64,000 bases of DNA from Eustoma russellianum (GCA_036186865.1 AP025066.1:16278516-16342515); one strand, 5' to 3'; numbered from the stretch's first letter, positions 44,356 to 56,755 are shown. Notes: generated from the sequence alone by a model not told the origin. Numbers and translations are program-made.

Positions 44356-45260
44356 GTCTTGAGCCTATCTCGGATGATCTTCACCTTCTCTATGGTTTGC
44401 TCGACTAGCTCTGGTCCAATGATAGCTCGCTCTCCAACTTCGTCCTAATAAATACGAGATCTGTACTTGCGTCCATAGAGAGCCTCAAAAGGTGCCATGC
44501 AAATGGCATTGTGGTGACTGTTATTATAGGAGAACAAATATCAATTTAACCATGCCGTTCCAGTTCCCTTTGAAGTCCAAAGTGCATGCTCTCAACATAT
44601 CTTTCAATGTTTGCATCGTTCTTTCTGACTAACCGTCATTTTGGGGATGAAATGCAGTGCTCAGGCGTAACTCGGTCTCATCCTCTTTTGACATGCTGGC
44701 CAAAATCTAGAAGTAAACCTCAGTCGCAATTCGATACAATACTAACTGGGACTCTATGAAGACTAACAATATTATCAATGTAGAGCGTCATCAATCTTTC
44801 CAAGGTTGCGTCACTCGTTATGGGCAGAAAATTAGTTGACTTTGTCAATCTATCCACGATAACCCAGATGCTATCGTTGCCATTTCTTGTTCTCGGGAAC
44901 CCCACTACAAAATCCATTGTCACATGCTCCCACTTCCACTTAGGTATCTCCAGCAGCAACATCAAACCGTCAGGCCTCTGATGCTCTGCTTTAACTTGTT
45001 GACGAACGAGACACCTCTCAATGAACTCGGCTATCTGTCTCTTCATGGCACTTCACTAGTAATGCTTCTTCAAATCATTATACATCTTGGTGGCACCAAG
45101 ATGAATCGACAACCTCGAATTATGTGTCTTTTTCAACAATTCTTTCCTGAGGTCCTCAACATCACGAACGCACAACCTTCCTTGGTACCACATGCTGCCG
45201 TCATCATGTATCTGAAAACCATCAGTCTGACTATTCATCATCCTCTTGCGAATATCTCTA
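44356..45260 (-). pseudogene. Gypsy 3 integrase (truncated)
   Basis: The minus-strand frames show SLWYQGRLCV-like residues, HNSRLSIHLGATKMYNDLKK (zinc-site His residues), FIERCLVRQQVKAEHQRP where one zinc Cys is now Arg, MDFVVGFPRTRNG, SIVSNCD, and further towards 44400 GPELVEQTIEKVKII. The integrase core is interrupted by shifts near 44720 and 45050 and ends at the copia B border. Confidence 0.8.
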
Positions 45261-45276
45261 GGGTCACATCATCTTT

Positions 45277-46140
45277 CTAAGCCTCTTTAATCTGATCAAT
45301 CAATGACGGGGTGATAATCAAGGTTGCCAGAACATTTGTCGTATCATCCACGATATCCAAACTGAACTCGACAATCTCTCTATCCAAAGGTGTCTGTCTG
45401 ACGTGGCTTGATTTCCTACTCAGCACGTCATCAACCCGATTTGCCTTTGCCGGATGATAAGTAATAGTCAAATCATAGTCCTTCAGTAGCTCCAACCATC
45501 TACTTTGATGCATATTTAGCTCTTTATTTGTGAACAGGTACTTCTGACTCTTATGATCAGTGAATAGTTCGCACTTCTTTCCATACAGATAGTGACGCGA
45601 TATCTTAAGTGTGAAACCCACTGTAATTAGCTCGAGATCATGAGTCGGATAGTTCTGTTCATGGTGTTTCAATTGGCGCGAGGCATACACGATAACTCTA
45701 TCTCTATGCATGAGGACACACCCCAAAATGAAGAAATTAGACCACAGTTGTAATGTATATCAAATCAAATTGAAGTCATATACATGTACCTAGTCCACTT
45801 TCGGACGCATCAGTGTAAATGATTGAACCCTTCAGAATCTGAGGGCTATGCCAATACGGGGGTGGTGGTCAATCTCTTCTTCAACTCAGTGAAGCTTTTC
45901 TCACAATCTGCGGTCCATTCAAACTTCGTCTTTTTCTGTGTCAATCTGCTTAGTGGCACCGCTATTGTAGAAAGCCCTCGACAAACTCTCTGTAGTAACC
46001 AGCCAACCGAAGAAAGATTCTTACTTACAGTTACATTGGTCGGTCTGGGCCACTCTGTGATAGCCTCGATCTTCATCGAATCCACTGAGATCCCCTCCTC
46101 CGATACTATGTGACCCAAGAACGCCATGCTCTTCAGCAAA
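45277..46140 (-). pseudogene. Gypsy 3 RT end and RNase H
   Basis: 46139-45846 reads MAFLGHIVSEEGISVDSMKI, EWPRPTNVT, LTQKKTKFEWTADCEKSF. RNase H continues TDASESGLG and, after a ~66-base insertion (45724-45789), CVLMHRDRVIVYASRQLKHH, HDLELITVGFTLKISRHYL, FTDHKSQKYLFTNKELNMHQ. The insertion looks like a third intron. Confidence 0.8.
45724..45789 (-). other. Intron-like insertion in RNase H, gypsy 3
   Basis: On the minus strand it starts GTACATGTATATGAC, contains CTAAT followed by a T-rich stretch, and ends ATTTTG before GGGTGTGTC. It splits SGLG from CVLM. A GG stands where AG would be needed to keep frame, one mutation away from a usable acceptor. Gypsy 1 and 2 have no insertion here. Confidence 0.4.
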
Positions 46141-46891
46141 ATTCACACTTTTGAATTTGGCATATAACTTCTTCTGCTTGAGGGTCCCCAAAACTTCCCT
46201 TAAGTGCTCGGCATGCGTCTGTTTGTCGAGAGGATAGACCAAAATATCGTCGATGAAGACGTCCATGAACTTATCCAGTTGATCTCTGAATACCGTATTC
46301 ATCAAGTCCATGAATGCAGCTGGAGCATTGGTCAATGCAAACGGCATCACTAAGAACTCATAGTGGCCATATCTAGTGCGGAAGGCAGTCTTCGGAATAT
46401 CCTCTATTTTGATCCTTAGATGATGATATCCGGATCCAAGATCTATCTTAGGATATAATTTTGCACCTTTTGTAGGGATGCAAATGTACGTGTTTAGTTT
46501 TCTTTTAAAATAGTACTAAATATTAATGACATTATCTAAAGGGGTTACCTTCAGCTGGTCAAAAAGGTTCTCGATCCAGGGTAGAGGATATTTATTCTTG
46601 ATTGTGATCTTATTTATCCCACGATAATCGATGCAAAATATCATGCTTTCATCTTTCTTCTTCACGAATTGGGCAGGATCTCCCCACAGGGAGACACTAT
46701 GCGGATGAATTTACCGTCCAGTAATTCCTGTAGTGTTCTTTCAACTCCGTGAGCTCCGCTAGTGGCATATGAGACGGTGCTTTCGTTATAGGCTCAGCAC
46801 CTGGAATAAGATTTATCACAAATTCAACCTCTCGATTCGGGGGTAAGCTTGGTAATTCATCGGGAAAGACATCCTTGAACTCGTTTACCAT
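46021..46891 (-). pseudogene. Gypsy 3 RT
   Basis: The fragments read FKDVFPDELPSLPPNREVEF, LIPGAEPITKAP, a degraded SPWG…FVKK region, KINKIKNKYPLPWIENLFDQ, then after the insertion 46468-46548 GAKLYPKIDLGSGYHHLRI, FALTNAPAAFMDLMNTVF and FIDDILVY. Frame breaks are present near 46700 and 46140. Confidence 0.82.
46468..46548 (-). other. Intron-like insertion inside RT, gypsy 3
   Basis: Between DQLK and GAKLY the minus strand has about 81 bases starting GTAACCCC and ending CCCTACAAAA. The insertion point is the same codon boundary as in gypsy 1 and 2. The acceptor is now one base out of frame or lacks AG, consistent with decay. Confidence 0.5.
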
Positions 46892-47019
46892 CAGAATCTA
46901 GTCAATAGATGGTACCTGCTACTCAACCTCCATAGCATAGACCACATAACATTCACCACCTTTTTTCAATGCCCGATAAGCCTGGGCTACGGTAGGATAT
47001 ATTCTTTTTGGATTCTTTT

Positions 47020-47360
47020 TCAGTTGAGAATCTCACTGGAAAATAGTTTCTTGTATGTCCAAATCCTTGATGTTGACTTGCTTCTGCCAACAGCCAATAG
47101 TAGCATGATACTTCGTCTGAAAATCCATGCCAAGAAAAATATCAATGTCGCAGCAAACTCTTGATCATTTATTACAAGTTGGAACCCTCTGTACTGATGA
47201 TGAGATACCAACACCTGGTCACCTGCTGCCTAAACTCGATATAGGGTCTCAAGCCGTTCGGGTAGAATGTTAAGGGCTTGTCGAATTTCTTGGCGATGAA
47301 AGAGTGGCTTGCACCACTATCGAATAAGACGTCGGCGGGGACTTTATTTATTAAAATTAT
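47020..47360 (-). pseudogene. Gypsy 3 protease
   Basis: The minus strand shows NKVPADVLFDSGASHSFIAK near 47290-47350, with an intact Asp-Ser-Gly, followed by VLVSHHQYRGFQLVINDQEF and a shifted IFLGMDF region. About 100 non-coding bases (47361-47459) separate it from the end of gag, the same place as the predicted gag-protease intron of gypsy 1. Confidence 0.78.
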
Positions 47361-47459
47361 ACTTTACACATTTAGGGTTATTCACATGGCATATGAGCAT
47401 AGATGAAAACACAAAATTAAGTTGATTTTGAAACAAAATGCTTAATTAAACGGCATGTG

Positions 47460-48540
47460 CTACGAAGTCGCCAACCTCCCCGACGTCTGCCTCAGTCATT
47501 ACATGGACCTGAGCATTGGTCCTTGCCTTACCTTTCTGCTCCTCTGACTCTGCTGTGGCCGTGACGCCTGCCTCTGCCTGGCACACTCTTTCGCAAAATG
47601 TCCCAACTTGCCGCATTTATAACATACGTTCATCGTCCTCCAACAATAGCCCGAATGTGGGCGTCCATAGTGAACACATGGTGAGGTCAGTGGTCCTACA
47701 ACCCACTACGGCTACGCATCAGCCACAGTCGGTCCTGCGATCGTCAGTGGCTGAGTCGCATATCTCTTCCCCTGCTGCTGGGGTGGCCTGAATGGTCGAC
47801 CAACTTGGTGACACCGAGGTACCTTCACCCAACCCCTTGATCTACCAAAGCTATAATCCTCATGTGGCCTCTTGCACATGTCCTTAGCCACCACTCTCTC
47901 GAGATCGTCCTCGGCCTCTTGACATGTCTCCAACAAATCCTTATAAGGCCTCGGCCTCGCATACACAATCCCAACCTAAATGCGGGAGTTCAACCCTGTT
48001 CTATACTTTAGCATCTTTGCCCTCTCATTTTCCATGGTAGACGGCATGTACCTCCCTAATACATGAAAACCTAGTGTACTGGGCCACTGTCATAGAGCCC
48101 TGAGTCAGCGTCTGAACTCAGTCATCCTCTTTTGAATCACATTGTATGGAACATAAAACTTCTAAAATACTGCTCTGAATTGTGTACACGTCACCTATAG
48201 GGTTCGGCGGATCTGCACCACTATGCTACCATTGTTCAGCATCTCGCTTAGGAAATGACACAACAACCTCAACTCTCAGCTCCTCAGGCACTTGCAATAA
48301 ACGGAACTGGTCAGATACATTCTTCATCTATATCTCTGCCTCCTCCAGACGAGGGGTCTCTCTAAATGGAATGCAAGATTTCCGCATCTCCCTATAGTAG
48401 AAACTGAGACCTGGCAGCGGTGGTCGTGGCGACACTTTCTGCTAGTTCAGTTGCTCCTACTGCTGAGCTAACTGCTGCTAATGCTGTGCTAGAATAGCGG
48501 CCAGAGTGGTCATGGTGTCCTTTAGTGCCTACGGTGTAGC
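47460..48540 (-). pseudogene. Gypsy 3 Gag
   Basis: The clearest part is a zinc knuckle CYKCGKLGHFAKEC near 47587-47630 and, downstream, NAQVHVMTEADVGEVGDF. Upstream fragments include a Gln/Ala-rich N-terminal stretch near 48430-48540 and a decayed Gag core around 47990-48400 with many stops. 48541-48903 is leader sequence with no gene recognised. Confidence 0.7.
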
Positions 48541-48903
48541 CCACTGATTCTTGTGGTTGTCATCACCACTACCTCCGTTTCTTGCTAGATCACGTCGAAT
48601 CGGCGTCTTCTGGAATATAGAATATTCGAAATATATTTTATTTGAATTCAGGTTATGTTGGGGGTATTTTGGGAATTTCCAGCCACTTATAGGGTGCATA
48701 CAAAAGTTTAGGAGTAAAACGATAAATAAGTCAAGAAACAAAAGAACACTCACATCCCTTAACCCGACCATATCTCAAGTCTAAGACACCTCTTAAGTCT
48801 ACTTTGTTCATTAGGGGTAAAATCGTCATTTTATGAAAGATATTATTGCTTATGTCTAAGTGATCTAGTTAATGCTGTATTTCCGAGACGGATCTAGAGC
48901 CTC

Positions 48904-48916
48904 GGCTCTGATACCA
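48904..48916 (-). other. Primer-binding site, gypsy 3
   Basis: On the minus strand TGGTATCAGAGCC lies two bases after the LTR end at 48919, as in gypsy 2. Confidence 0.85.
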
Positions 48917-49213
48917 CCTGTAGCGCCCTGTTCCCAAGCCCTAGATTTGGAACGGTGCACCTGCCGTGGTCTACTACGAGAACTACAAGGCGCCTTCCAA
49001 ACTTCTTACACGTCAGGAATAACGTAGCAATTTTTTCGCAAAAACGATAATTAAAAACTCAAATTCAATTTATAAATAATCCAAACATGGAAATGAATGA
49101 AATATTTACGGCTCACGAAACACAATACCTCAAATGAAATTTAAAAGTATGATATAAAAGGAATAAAATCTGATAATCCATCAAATGTCCCACAAGTAAC
49201 CTCTCGCAATGAT

Positions 49214-49279
49214 TCACTCCTCCCGACAAGATTGGTCTGACCCGTCCTCAACAAAGATGTACTCGAAATCCTGGCCACC
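49214..49279 (-). other. Short acidic reading frame in gypsy 3 LTR
   Basis: After the pyrimidine-rich CTTCTTCTCCAACTCCAG a 22-codon frame encodes GGQDFEYIFVEDGSDQSC and ends TGA. It lies where gypsy 1 and 2 have their acidic frame and shares the core of an aromatic residue, Ile and acidic residues, but not the PYP end. Confidence 0.3.
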
Positions 49280-49564
49280 TGGAGTTGGAGAAGAAGTAAG
49301 GGTGAGCGATATGACGTCACCCAGTAAGTACCCGCATCTATGCAATGCGGAACTAACATACAACAATGACATATACACATAACCACATAATCCAAGGAAC
49401 AAAATGGAAGCATAAAGTAAATAACTACGTAAAGTAAATACTCCACATAATAATGCATAACTTCATGATGCATGCCCCTTCTTCTACATGTCATACGCAA
49501 CAAAGGTCATGCCATGCGATATGTCCATATCTCTACCGTGCTATGCATGAGCTCGAGACTTAAC

Positions 49565-49765
49565 TAGGTGCCATTGTAGCTCTTGATTATAGCCCATCAT
49601 TCTAGAGTACCACTATATCTTTTGACTACAGTCCACCCTTGAATTCCTGAGTTCCGCTGTGGCTCTTAACTATAACCCACTATTACTGAGTGCCATTGTA
49701 ACTCTTGACTACAGTCCATTATTTCTGAATGCCACTGTAGCTCTTTACCACAGCCCACTATCACA
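49565..49765 (-). repeat. ~39-base tandem repeats in gypsy 3 LTR
   Basis: About five units of the type GTGCCATTGTAGCTCTTGAC plus TACAGTCCATTATT occur. The sequence is unrelated to the repeats of gypsy 1 and 2, but the place in the LTR is comparable. Confidence 0.85.
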
Positions 49766-51605
49766 CGTCTCTTAGGCAAAATGCAATGCACATGCCTGAT
49801 TTTTCCTTTCACAATTTTCTGAGATTTATTTTTCACTTTCTGATTTTATTTTTCATCCAATTCCCTTACTCTAATTATTGAAAATGTCATGAAAGTATTA
49901 TTTTCCATTACCCATATTTTCTCTATCTTATATTAATTTTTTGGGATTTTATGCTATTTTTCCAAATTTTCCCCGATTATTTACTATTTATTGTACATAG
50001 TTAAATTAATTATAAATTAAGAAATATAATGAAAAAAATTATTTTTTAACCATTTTATATTTTTGAAATTAATTATTAATTTTTTGGAATTAATTTCTAA
50101 TTTTATGAAATTTTAATCTATTTCTGCTGATTATTATTTTATTATTTCATATTTATTATATTCTGAATTTATTTATTAAGTTTCCTTCTTTTTCTGCTTT
50201 ATCAAATCTGGTCCTTTTTTTCTGTCTGACCCGCAGCCTGGCCCAAAACCCGACCTGCCAGCCCACAACATCTGTTTCACATTTTCTCTCTTTTTTTGTC
50301 TAAACATTCGGCCCAGCCTAGAATCCCTGCCCCGTCCTAATTCTGTAGACCTGATCTGGAAGTCGGGTCAATCCTTCGGCGGACCTGAGAATTAATTTTT
50401 TTAAATTCAACTTAGCTCGACTCAAATTCAGGTCAGACCAGGCTGATCTGGTCCTGGTCCATCATGCCACTAGCGGGTTAGTTCTGCTGGGACCCGGGTA
50501 ATCCAGTCTGGGTCAGCCCGACCTGGATGTCCTGGATTTTCCTTTTTCTTTTTATTTTCCAGTTAAATTATATTTTCTTCTAACTTCAATAAAATCTTCA
50601 ATTTAACTCCAAATTGAACCAGACCGATTTAATTTAACCCGTTTAACACCATGCACACACTGCACCTGAGCACATGCACGCATGGTTCACTGCCTTGAAA
50701 CGCATATGTGTACAACACGCGCTGCCATGCAGTCCTGTTTTTCAATTTTTTGTCCTATTTTAAGGCCAAAAACGAAATATTCATCTACAAAACGAATAAA
50801 AATCACATCTTTTTCATCCAAATAGCCATCTACAAACCATGCATGAATCTTTCCTAAATAAACACACACATATGAACGCATATATGGTCAAATGGTGTAA
50901 AAATCATGCTTTTGAATTGAACACATGAATTTATCAATTAAAACAATATTTTACACATATGGAGCATGCTTGATTCAAACCTAAACGAGGGGAATACGTA
51001 ACCTACTTTTTGGCAAATTATTATTTTTCTACGCGTGATTTCTCTTGTCCCTATTTGCTTTCTACCTCTTGGCCTCTTGGGTTTGGAGGTGTTGAATGTA
51101 TTTTTTTCTTTCCCAGGGGGTGGCCAACAAAAGAATGGCGAATAGGGTTTTAATATTTTTTTGTGCGTGTGTGAGGGGTAATAGGGCGGCAGCGCACAAG
51201 AAGAGAAAAGGAGATGGGATGTTGTGTGTGGTGTGTTATGTATTTATAAGTAATGTAGGCATAGGATAGGTTTAGGTGGCAAATCCTAAATAGGTTAGAA
51301 TTTTATTTTCCTAGTGTAACTATAATTCCAATTTGATTTTGTATTAATATGTATCTTTTATTAATTAGGGAACTAATAATTGATCACACACACGCACACA
51401 CACATATATATATGTGTGTGTGTGCGTGTGTGTGTGTATAACGTATACAACATTTCATATATGTAAAAAAAATGATGCCCTCTAACGAAAGCGATTCATG
51501 GCGGCAGTAGCCGCTACCGCCGCAATTCCGTTCTTCCCCAACGTTCTTCTCTTGTTTCTCTTCTTTTCTTTATTTACATATTAATCTTGTCTGCGATCGC
51601 TAGCC

Positions 51606-52760
51606 ATGCAGCTTCCATCGCAGCCACCATTGTTTGCGGCAGTTGTTTCTGGGGCTTCCAATCCGGTTGTCATCTCCCCCAAAACAATCTCAAGGCATAA
51701 AGGTATTCCCATGATCACTTTTACGGATGAAGAAATAGATGCATTAGCCATTCCGTTTCATTTCTCGCTGGTAGGTACCTTTTGGTATGGACGGTCACCC
51801 CTGAAGGTAATTCGTCATTTTTTGAGAAAATTGGTTTTCGTAATGATATGCGGATTACTCTGATTGTTTAGACACATATTTTACTAAATTTCCGCCATGA
51901 ACCCGATTACATATGGTACTTCTACCGCTGTTCATGGAGTATAGCCAGCTGTCACATGCGTGTTACGAAATAGACAGTTGATTTTGATCCATCTGTTGAT
52001 GTCCCTATCGTCCCTATATGGATCACAGTTCCTGGTCTACCAATTCACTTTCATTATAAAGCTGCATTGTTTGAAATCGTTCGGCCCATATTTGTACCCA
52101 TCAAACTCGACGTTGCTACAGCTGATGGATTGCGTCCTTCTGTTGCTCAGGTCTGTGTAGAGGTCGATATATCGCAGCAGCTACCTAAGAAGATTTATCT
52201 ACAGGCCAGACAAAAGGCTATTTTATAGCAGATCGTGTATGAAGATATGCCCGCTTTATGTAATTCATGTTGTCGTTTAAGTCATGCTACTGGTAATTGA
52301 TCTGATCATACCACTTTTGTTCCAGAAAAATTATCACAGCCTGCTACACGTTGGACTCTCAAGAAGATGATTCCTAAGAATTTTGACACTGAAACCTCAG
52401 CAGCTCCTATTACTTTACTCACACGCCCAGTATCATGTGATCATAATTCTGGCTGTACAGTAGAGACGGCTAGTCCACTTCCACAGCCTGATCTTCCAAT
52501 AACTAGTGTGCAGGATGTCACCTTACTGAAGGAAGACAAAGAAGATGAATTTCTCTTCTTGCAAAAGCAACATGATGAGCCAAATTATTGTCAATTTTCA
52601 GATTCGGATACCTGTCAACTTGATCGGTCAACCCTGGATTCGCAATCGTGTAAGGAGTTTCTTGAAAAATGCAGCGTGATTCAGAGCAAATAGCAAAACG
52701 TCTGGTCAATCGTCCAGTATGCTTAGATGATGGAAATCTTTTGGCCACTTTCAGATGATT
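51606..52760 (+). pseudogene. LINE ORF1 (DUF4283-like, zinc knuckle)
   Basis: The ATG frame reads MQLPSQPPLFAAVVSGASNP, then ITFTDEEIDALAIPFHFSLV and KVIRHFLRKLVF, typical of the DUF4283 nucleic-acid binding domain in plant LINE and Gag-like proteins. In shifted frames follow DPSVDVPIVPIWITVPGLPI and a knuckle CNSCCRLSHATGN that has lost its last Cys. 52367-52693 is an acidic linker frame. ORF1 proteins bind element RNA. Confidence 0.78.
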
Positions 52761-52917
52761 CATTTGACTGATAGGGGTGGTTTTCTACCTGTTCCTCTGC
52801 GGCGCTGGCATCTCCCTTGAAAAGACTTACCTCCTCGCCACCTGTCACAATGGAGACACGTAGTGTGACTCATGGTTGCCTTCCCTCTTTAAGCACACTC
52901 TCTTCTACTGTTTCCCA

Positions 52918-53930
52918 ATGAAGGCTCTCACATGGAATATTGGTGGATTACAGACATTGTTGGCTTGATTATTGGTCATGCTACCTGATCACCATGTCGA
53001 TCTCTTAGCCATCATTGAACCAAAGCAGTGAGTTTCCAAACTGCAATTCTATCGTATGAAGTTATGTTTTCGCCATGCGTTATCTACTTGTGCTATAATA
53101 TTTTGATTTTTTGGCAGGCATTGACTTTGAGGTTGAATGATATTGAACATAGTACGCAAGCTTTATTACTCCGCTTTAGTTGGCTTCCTCTTCAGCAAAA
53201 TATTGCATGGACTGTTGTGTATGGAAAACACACTCTTAATGATTGTAAGCCTTTGTGGGACACTCTTCTCACATAGCATCAACGGGTTGTTGACCCATGG
53301 ATATTCGGCAGGGATTTTAATACCTTTTTACGATTGGAGGAACATCGAGGTCGTACTTTTCCCACATTGCGTTCGCTCCTTGACTTTAATAATTGTATGG
53401 GTAGCTGTCAGCTGCAGGAACTCCGCTTTATAGGATCTGTATATACATGGGCACGTGGAAGTGGGGTTAATCGTGTTCAGCGTCGCCCGGATAGAATGTT
53501 AGCCAATACTGCTTTCATCAAACTTTTCACCGATTTAGTGGTCCGTCATTTTCCTAGGGTGTCTTCGGACCACTCTCCTCTCTTACTTAGCTGTGATTTG
53601 ACTACCAACGATCCACCTTCGCCATTTTGGTTTTTGAATGCATGGACCACACATCTGGATTTTCTTACATATGTTGTGGCATCTTGGAAACAATACCCAA
53701 CAGTGGGTAGTATGCGTGGTTTATATGCTAAGCTTCGTCTTCTCAAGTAGGATCTTCGTTGTTGGAATATCGATATTTACGGTAATATTTTCAATCGGCC
53801 TGCAGTAGTTGAAAACGAATTTACACGGATGGAGGCTGCATTCGAGAGTGAACAAACTGATGAAAATCCGGCAGCTTTATCTCTGGCCAAGCAAATTAAA
53901 TTCGTGCTAATTCGAAGCAGGTAGCTTATT
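52918..53930 (+). pseudogene. LINE ORF2 endonuclease domain
   Basis: It opens MKALTWNIGGLQTLL, a typical start of APE-type endonucleases, then DLLAIIEPK with the catalytic Glu. In shifted frames come WIFGRDFNTFL (GDFN changed to RDFN), GSVYTWARGSG, RPDRMLAN and SSDHSPLLLSC with the catalytic Asp-His. It nicks target DNA to start insertion. Stops and shifts lie near 52965, 53275 and 53750. Confidence 0.82.
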
Positions 53931-55100
53931 GATCCCAGAAGGCCAGACTTTGGTGGGTAATGGAGGGTGAGGCATGCGTATTTTTATGCAATCATTAAGG
54001 ATCATCATAGACGTTAGAGGCTCTGTAAAATTTCGGACTCCAGTGGCATCAGATACACGGATTCAACTGATTTAGGCCATCTTGCCGTGGACTTCTTTCA
54101 ACATTTATTTAGCAGTGAGCTAGTGGAGGATGTTGATGATTTCTCACAACATATCCCCCATCTTGTTTCGCCTGCAGAAAATGACAGTTTAATTGGTATT
54201 CCAAATATTGAGGAGGTCAAGCAAGCTGTTTGGAGTTTAAAGCCAAACAGTGCTGCGGGACCTGACGGTTACAATGGTTTCTTCTTTAGTTCTTGTTGGG
54301 AAATCTTGAAAGTTGACGTTCTTTGTGCGGTAGGAGAATTGTTCTTGGGGGATCCTGCACCTCAATCTATGCTATCATCCTTTATCACTTTGTTGCCTAA
54401 GATCCCATAGCTCTAGGCTTATGCTGACTTTAGGCCTATATGTCTCTCTAATTTTATAAGCAAGGTAATCACGCATTCAGTTGCTACACGATTATCTAAG
54501 TTATTGTCTGCTCTCAATTCTCCAGAACAAATTGGATTTCTTAAGGGCCACGACATTAGTGAACATGTCCTCATGGTGAATGAAATGACACATTACTTAA
54601 ACAAAGATACACGGGGAGCACACGTGATGATTAAATTGGATATGGCCAAGGCATTTGATAGAGTTAACTGGAATTATCGACAGCTTTTGATGAAGAAATT
54701 TGGCTTTTCGGATTACCTTATTCGACTTCTCCTGAACACAATGCAATTTTCAAAGCTCTCCATTTAGATTGATGGTAAGTTGATTGGTTTCTTTCACCAA
54801 CTCGTGGAGTTAAACAAGGAGATCCGTTATCTCCTTTGTCGTTTATTTTGTGCTCAGAAGGATTCAGTCGAGGTATTAAGCATCTTTTTGAAATTGGCGC
54901 TCTTAAAGGTTTTAACATGGGCCAGGTATAAGGGGTTTCGCATTTGTCTTATGCTGATGATTTCTTGTCATTTATTAATGGTTCCTCACACAATTTGCAA
55001 ACTTTCCAATCATTTCTCCACTTCTATCAGCGCACATCAGACCAACAGGTTAATTATATTAAAAGCCAATTTGTGAACAATTATGTAACTATGCAACGGC
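53931..55100 (+). pseudogene. LINE ORF2 reverse transcriptase
   Basis: Recognisable RT blocks are EEVKQAVWSLKPNSAAGPDG near 54210, EQIGFLKGHDISEHVLMVNE near 54525, motif A IKLDMAKAFDRVNW near 54630 and motif C SYADDFLSF at 54947-54970. Frame breaks occur near 54410, 54765 and 54944. Confidence 0.86.
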
Positions 55101-56755
55101 GGAATGATGTTGGTGAAATTTTGGCAATGCGTCCTTCATCCTTGCCCATCAAATATCTCGGCTCATATCTATCTCGAGGAGTAAATAGGGCACGCTACTG
55201 TCAACCACTCATACAACACTTTGATGCAGAACTGGCAGGATGGGCGAGTTATTTACTTACTGCAGGTGGTCGACTAGTATTAATACAATCAGTCTTATCT
55301 TCTTTACTGTTGCATGTCATGACATCATCGCGATCACCAAAGAGTGTCATTGATGTTATTCATCGTAAAATTGCTTCTTTCATATGGGGCTCCCGCTACC
55401 ATTGGGTAGCTTGGAAACACATTTCTTCAGCTGTAGAGGAAGGAGGCATGGGTATCAGAAATCTCCGCTTGCAACAACATTTGTATGACAGCAAATTATG
55501 GTGGAAATTTCACAACAAAAACTCAGTTTGGGCTATTTATATGCAAAATCGGTATGGTTCTAGGCATGACTATAATCTACGCATTTATGATCCCCCTGGT
55601 TGGAAACGTATTTGTTCCATTCATTCTTTCTGTGAGGCACACACTACATCCATTGATTCTATGGTCTGGCACACAGCACCTTCAGGTCTTTTTTCTCTGC
55701 GTCAAGGATATGAAGACTCACGTCCTCCTCATACCATATTATTATCCCATAAATGCACATGGTGGAAATTCTTACCAAAATCGGCTAGTTTTTTAATGTG
55801 GCAATTTTATATCATGGAGCTCTACAATTAGAAGACAATTTGATACGCTTTGTCGAAATGCGTCCACCTGTCCCTTTTGTAAAGCCTCATCTGCTACACT
55901 GTCTCATATCTTCCTCTGGTGCATACATATCGCTTCTATTTAGCAACAACTAGCGCTGCTTTTGAATGGGCCTTTGCCTCAATCATCCTCCATTCGGGTA
56001 TATCTGATGACATGGTTGTTAAATTCTTCTTCTAAATCGCTTCGGGGGGAATTTCGCATTGTAACACCATCTATTATGTGTTGGGCCATCTGGAAGGTTT
56101 TTAACAATATAATTCTCGGCGACGCAGACCTATCTCATGGCAGCATTCGCGCCTTGGTTCGACAATCTTGTTATGCATGGGCATCTACTTTATCTGGAAC
56201 GAAATATGCTGCTAATATTCATCACCTAATAGATAGTGGATTCTCTCCCGCAATAAAGGTGTCACGAGTTCATGTGATCAAATGGTTGCTTCCTCCTACT
56301 GGTAAGCTTAAATTGAATGTAGATGCATCAGCTGGAAGACATATGGCCTCTGCAGGAGCTATCTTAAGAGATTCCTCAGGAAGGATGCTTGGCGCTTTAT
56401 CTTACGCATTACCTTGTCTTCCACCATTTCTGGCCGAACATCAGGCTGTCTTGTATAGTATCATTTACTTTGGCATTTCTGACCATAATCTAATGGTAGA
56501 GAGCGACTGTTTGGCACTTCTCCAACTCTCACAAAATCTCTTCGGCACACATCTACATCACTAGAATCATTTACAATGTTTCCTGAGTCTTACAAGTAGT
56601 TCACTGCATCATATTCTACGTGAAGCTAACATGGTGGCCCATCATCTGGCACAACATTTTCGTATGTTTTCCGCCACGACATTCTACACCACGCCCTCTC
56701 CCCTACCGCCAACTGCGCGATGCTTTTTCCCCAAACTTGACTTTTATAGAGGTTA
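55101..56755 (+). pseudogene. LINE ORF2 C-terminal region with RNase H
   Basis: It continues LPIKYLGSYLSRGVNRARYC and GGRLVLIQSVLSSL, WWKFLPKSASFLMWQFYIME (zinc-binding RT region), then after a break near 55830 an RNase H domain LKLNVDASAGRHMASAGAIL, AEHQAVLYSIIYFGI and ESDCLALLQ. It ends LREANMVAHHLAQHF and stops near 56755. Confidence 0.84.

Larger units (their letters stand above)
44356..51452 (-). mobile_element. Gypsy 3: decayed Ty3/gypsy element, 5' part
   Basis: It contains, from the right, a 5' LTR, primer site, gag with zinc knuckle, protease, RT, RNase H and integrase, ending abruptly in the integrase C-terminal region at 44356 where copia B begins. The 3' LTR and any chromodomain are missing from the window. 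Coding regions have many stops and shifts, so it is the oldest of the three gypsy copies. Domain order and motifs (DQLKGA, VMPFALTNAPAAFMDLMN, NKELNMHQSRWLELLKDYDL) place it near gypsy 1 and 2 but as a separate family. Confidence 0.88.
48919..51452 (-). repeat. Gypsy 3 5' LTR
   Basis: The low end TGTAGCGCC is certain from the adjacent primer site. The high end near 51452 is inferred from ACAACA, matching the TGTTGTA start of the other gypsy LTRs. Inside are ~39-base repeats (49565-49765), a hairpin and short acidic frame (49214-49322), a GC-richer segment with many GACC/GGTC words (50215-50530) and a dinucleotide palindrome (51383-51440). No 3' LTR partner is in the window. Confidence 0.7.
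51480..56755 (+). mobile_element. L1-type LINE, plus strand, decayed
   Basis: It starts with a GC-rich leader (GGCGGCAGTAGCCGC near 51500) and ORF1 at 51606, then an APE endonuclease from 52918, RT with YADD at 54950-54961, a zinc-binding RT-associated domain and a terminal RNase H, ending at TAG near 56755. This is the layout of plant L1 elements with RNase H. Many stops and shifts make it inactive. No poly(A) tail or clear target duplication is seen; the 3' end may be truncated. Confidence 0.88.
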
